Shown: piece by piece, positions 62,524 to 64,000 of the stretch
Position numbering within the stretch: position 1 is the first letter of the stretch
Layout of the letters: every line of letters begins with the position of its first letter
Assembly (NCBI RefSeq): GCF_004359215.1
Contig: NC_090628.1
Coordinates: 1,806,522 to 1,870,521 of the forward strand
DNA from: Bremia lactucae
Lineage: Eukaryota; Oomycota; Peronosporomycetes; Peronosporales; Peronosporaceae
Direction of reading: 5' to 3'
DNA: 64,000 nucleotides
The notes under the pieces: generated by a model
Told to the model about the DNA's origin: nothing
Databases searched by the model: none
The model's input: only the letters and a program-made list of their open reading frames with translations
Made by a program: the position numbers and the translations under genes

Positions 62524-63214
62524 CTATAATTCGTCTTTTATGGACCATGCTCGTCAAGTTCGAGCGACCATCATGAGCTGCGGTTAGTGCTCTGGTATTC
62601 TTTAACTCTCATGACGATTCATCGCCAGTCAGTCGCGTCTGTGCTTATCAGACCTGAACGCAACTTTGATAGTTCGGTGCTATATGCGTCAGTCTTTGCA
62701 TGTCCTTTTCAATGGCCCACCCTGCTTTGGCAGGGGTATAAGCACTTTGTGCCTCAATACAGCACAATAAGTGCTGCTTTATCATTATACGGGTCACATC
62801 TGCATTCCCGGCTTTGGTTTGTGTATCGAGTTTTATCTTTTAAGTTTGCGCACAGTTTGAACTGTGTTAGCGTGTCCTTCGGTTCCCCGCGTTTGTGCCC
62901 TGTACCACTTACCGATATGTTTGTGTGAGAAATGCAATAAAGCGAAGGCGCAATTTGGTATGAAGACCGCAGACACTATATTTATAGGTGGGATTATAGC
63001 ATTAAGTAATGCTCGGACACAGACCGTAGAATCGTCATTATGCTGCCTTAAGCATGAACTTGTTATCTTTGTCCTGCTTGGTCCATAGCCATTGCGTCAT
63101 GCACATGTCGTAAGACATGTAATCACGTCGCGAGAAGCTGCTTATTTTGCTTTCGAATAATTACAATGTTGTGATCAGCGTAGAGCTAATTTTGCTTGTT
63201 TTTTTGCGGTTTTA
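62524..63214. other. Unassigned sequence
   Basis: Some + strand frames (for example 62587-62928) are open, but nothing is recognisable as protein or repeat. Confidence 0.3.
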
Positions 63215-63513
63215 TTGGTTGATCGGTCAATACCCCCCCAAGTTCGGAGCCGCTTAGTGGCAGTGTTAATAGAACACAAGGGAGAGGCTTTTTACATAAG
63301 ACGGAGCAGAGCCTGTAGAGGCATAAACAGTATTTCCAATGCAAACTCAGCAACAGGGAGCATTATGCTCCAACGCTCAGGTGTTTTAGCATACACACTG
63401 CGCAGAACGCCTTCAATGACGCAATTTACGCGATGAGCTGACCATTTGCATGGGAATAATCTGCTGTGGACATGTCCAATTAAGTCGATAGCACCCGGAA
63501 TATCGACTTCCAA
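63215..63513 (-). pseudogene. Integrase fragment of a Ty3/gypsy element
   Basis: Minus strand: CVIEGVLRSVYAKTPERWSI then MLPVAEFALEI, continuing in another frame to LTLPLSGSELGGV. This matches the same part of the integrase core in element 1 (near 7000-7200). No LTR or other domains seen beside it. Confidence 0.7.
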
Positions 63514-64000
63514 GACTACCAGTGAAACGATAATTCAAGCTGTTATAAAAACCAACGATGCGTGCACTGCCATTCAAAGCCTTCGGTATGCCACCAAAAT
63601 TGATAGTGATGGACTTCCAGCACCCAGTGGGTACTTTAAGCGCTTAGTGCTGCGTTTTGCACTCGAGCCCCGAAGGCTCTACATTTGACAAATAGGGAGC
63701 CAAGTGGCAAACTTATTCTCAAACGGGTAAATTGGCAATCAGCGCCGTCGCATGCGCCGAGATTTTAACCTATTGACTGGTACGTGTCGCATGTCCGCGC
63801 GTACGTGCTACCCCATTCATAGAATTTGGGTCACCAAATATGTGGCTAACCAAGCCGTCTGTCTTTTCCGACCGAGATGACCGCTAAGAGCATGCTCGCG
63901 TGCAATATAAAAGATTCGATACTTGAGTCCGACATCGTGAGGAACAGCGATGCGTCGGAGGATCATCTGCATCAGTGCAATAGCACAAAAGCCGTTAGCG
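63514..64000. other. Window end, unassigned
   Basis: No recognised feature. A + strand frame from the ATG at 63877 stays open to the window edge (41 codons, MTAKSMLACNIKDS...), too short to judge. Confidence 0.25.

Noticed and set aside
1..64000. tRNA or rRNA genes
   Set aside because: No stretch with a convincing cloverleaf (T-arm GGTTCGANTCC with paired acceptor) or rRNA core sequence was seen by eye.

Overview
The window looks like nuclear DNA of an oomycete, most likely of the Peronosporales (Phytophthora / downy-mildew type). The evidence is a START-like/FYVE protein of the kind expanded in oomycetes, an oomycete-style ELO elongase, compact genes that are intronless or carry a few 61-97 bp GT-AG introns, and intergenic space filled with decayed Ty3/gypsy retrotransposons, a pogo/Tigger transposon and a Mutator-like element. 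There is one assembly gap (565 N, 48312-48876) and one stray N at 10032. No rRNA, tRNA, CRISPR or prokaryotic operon structure was seen.

Layout. 260-1858: START-FYVE gene that stops inside its zinc finger. 2337-9650: decayed 7.3 kb Ty3/gypsy element with a long opposite-strand ORF at its 3' end. 9984-10807: first 16 codons of a gene cut off by LTR-derived, tandemly duplicated DNA. 11220-24000: a gene island with MRE11, an intron-bearing low-complexity protein, a tail-to-tail pair of paralogous single-pass membrane proteins with an 8-Cys ectodomain, a DUF1295 membrane reductase-like protein, and LTV1, whose first exon is only the ATG. 24480-45264: nested retroelement block made of at least five Ty3/gypsy copies in both orientations plus a Mutator-like element. 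45884-56867: a second gene island with a 4-exon ELO elongase, a decayed NTM1 methyltransferase, the gap, a double-PHD protein, a D-3-phosphoglycerate dehydrogenase-like protein, TMEM135 (3 exons) and PMP3 (2 exons, 57 aa). 57649-59628: pogo/Tigger element with TA target duplication. 59911-61816: short Ty3/gypsy copy ending in an inverted LTR. 61889-64000: unidentified exon-like pieces, an integrase remnant and otherwise unassigned sequence.

The host genes are mostly housekeeping (DNA repair, 40S biogenesis, lipid elongation, serine synthesis, membrane proteins) and do not form one pathway. The most unusual signals are (i) ORFs on the strand opposite to pol, overlapping the integrase C-terminus/chromodomain and reaching towards the 3' LTR, in four separate Ty3/gypsy copies, two of which share recognisable antisense protein sequence; and (ii) the diverged tail-to-tail membrane-protein pair at 16.2-20.3 kb. 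Splice-site assignments were made by eye from GT-AG borders, frame and family fit; no search or alignment program was run.
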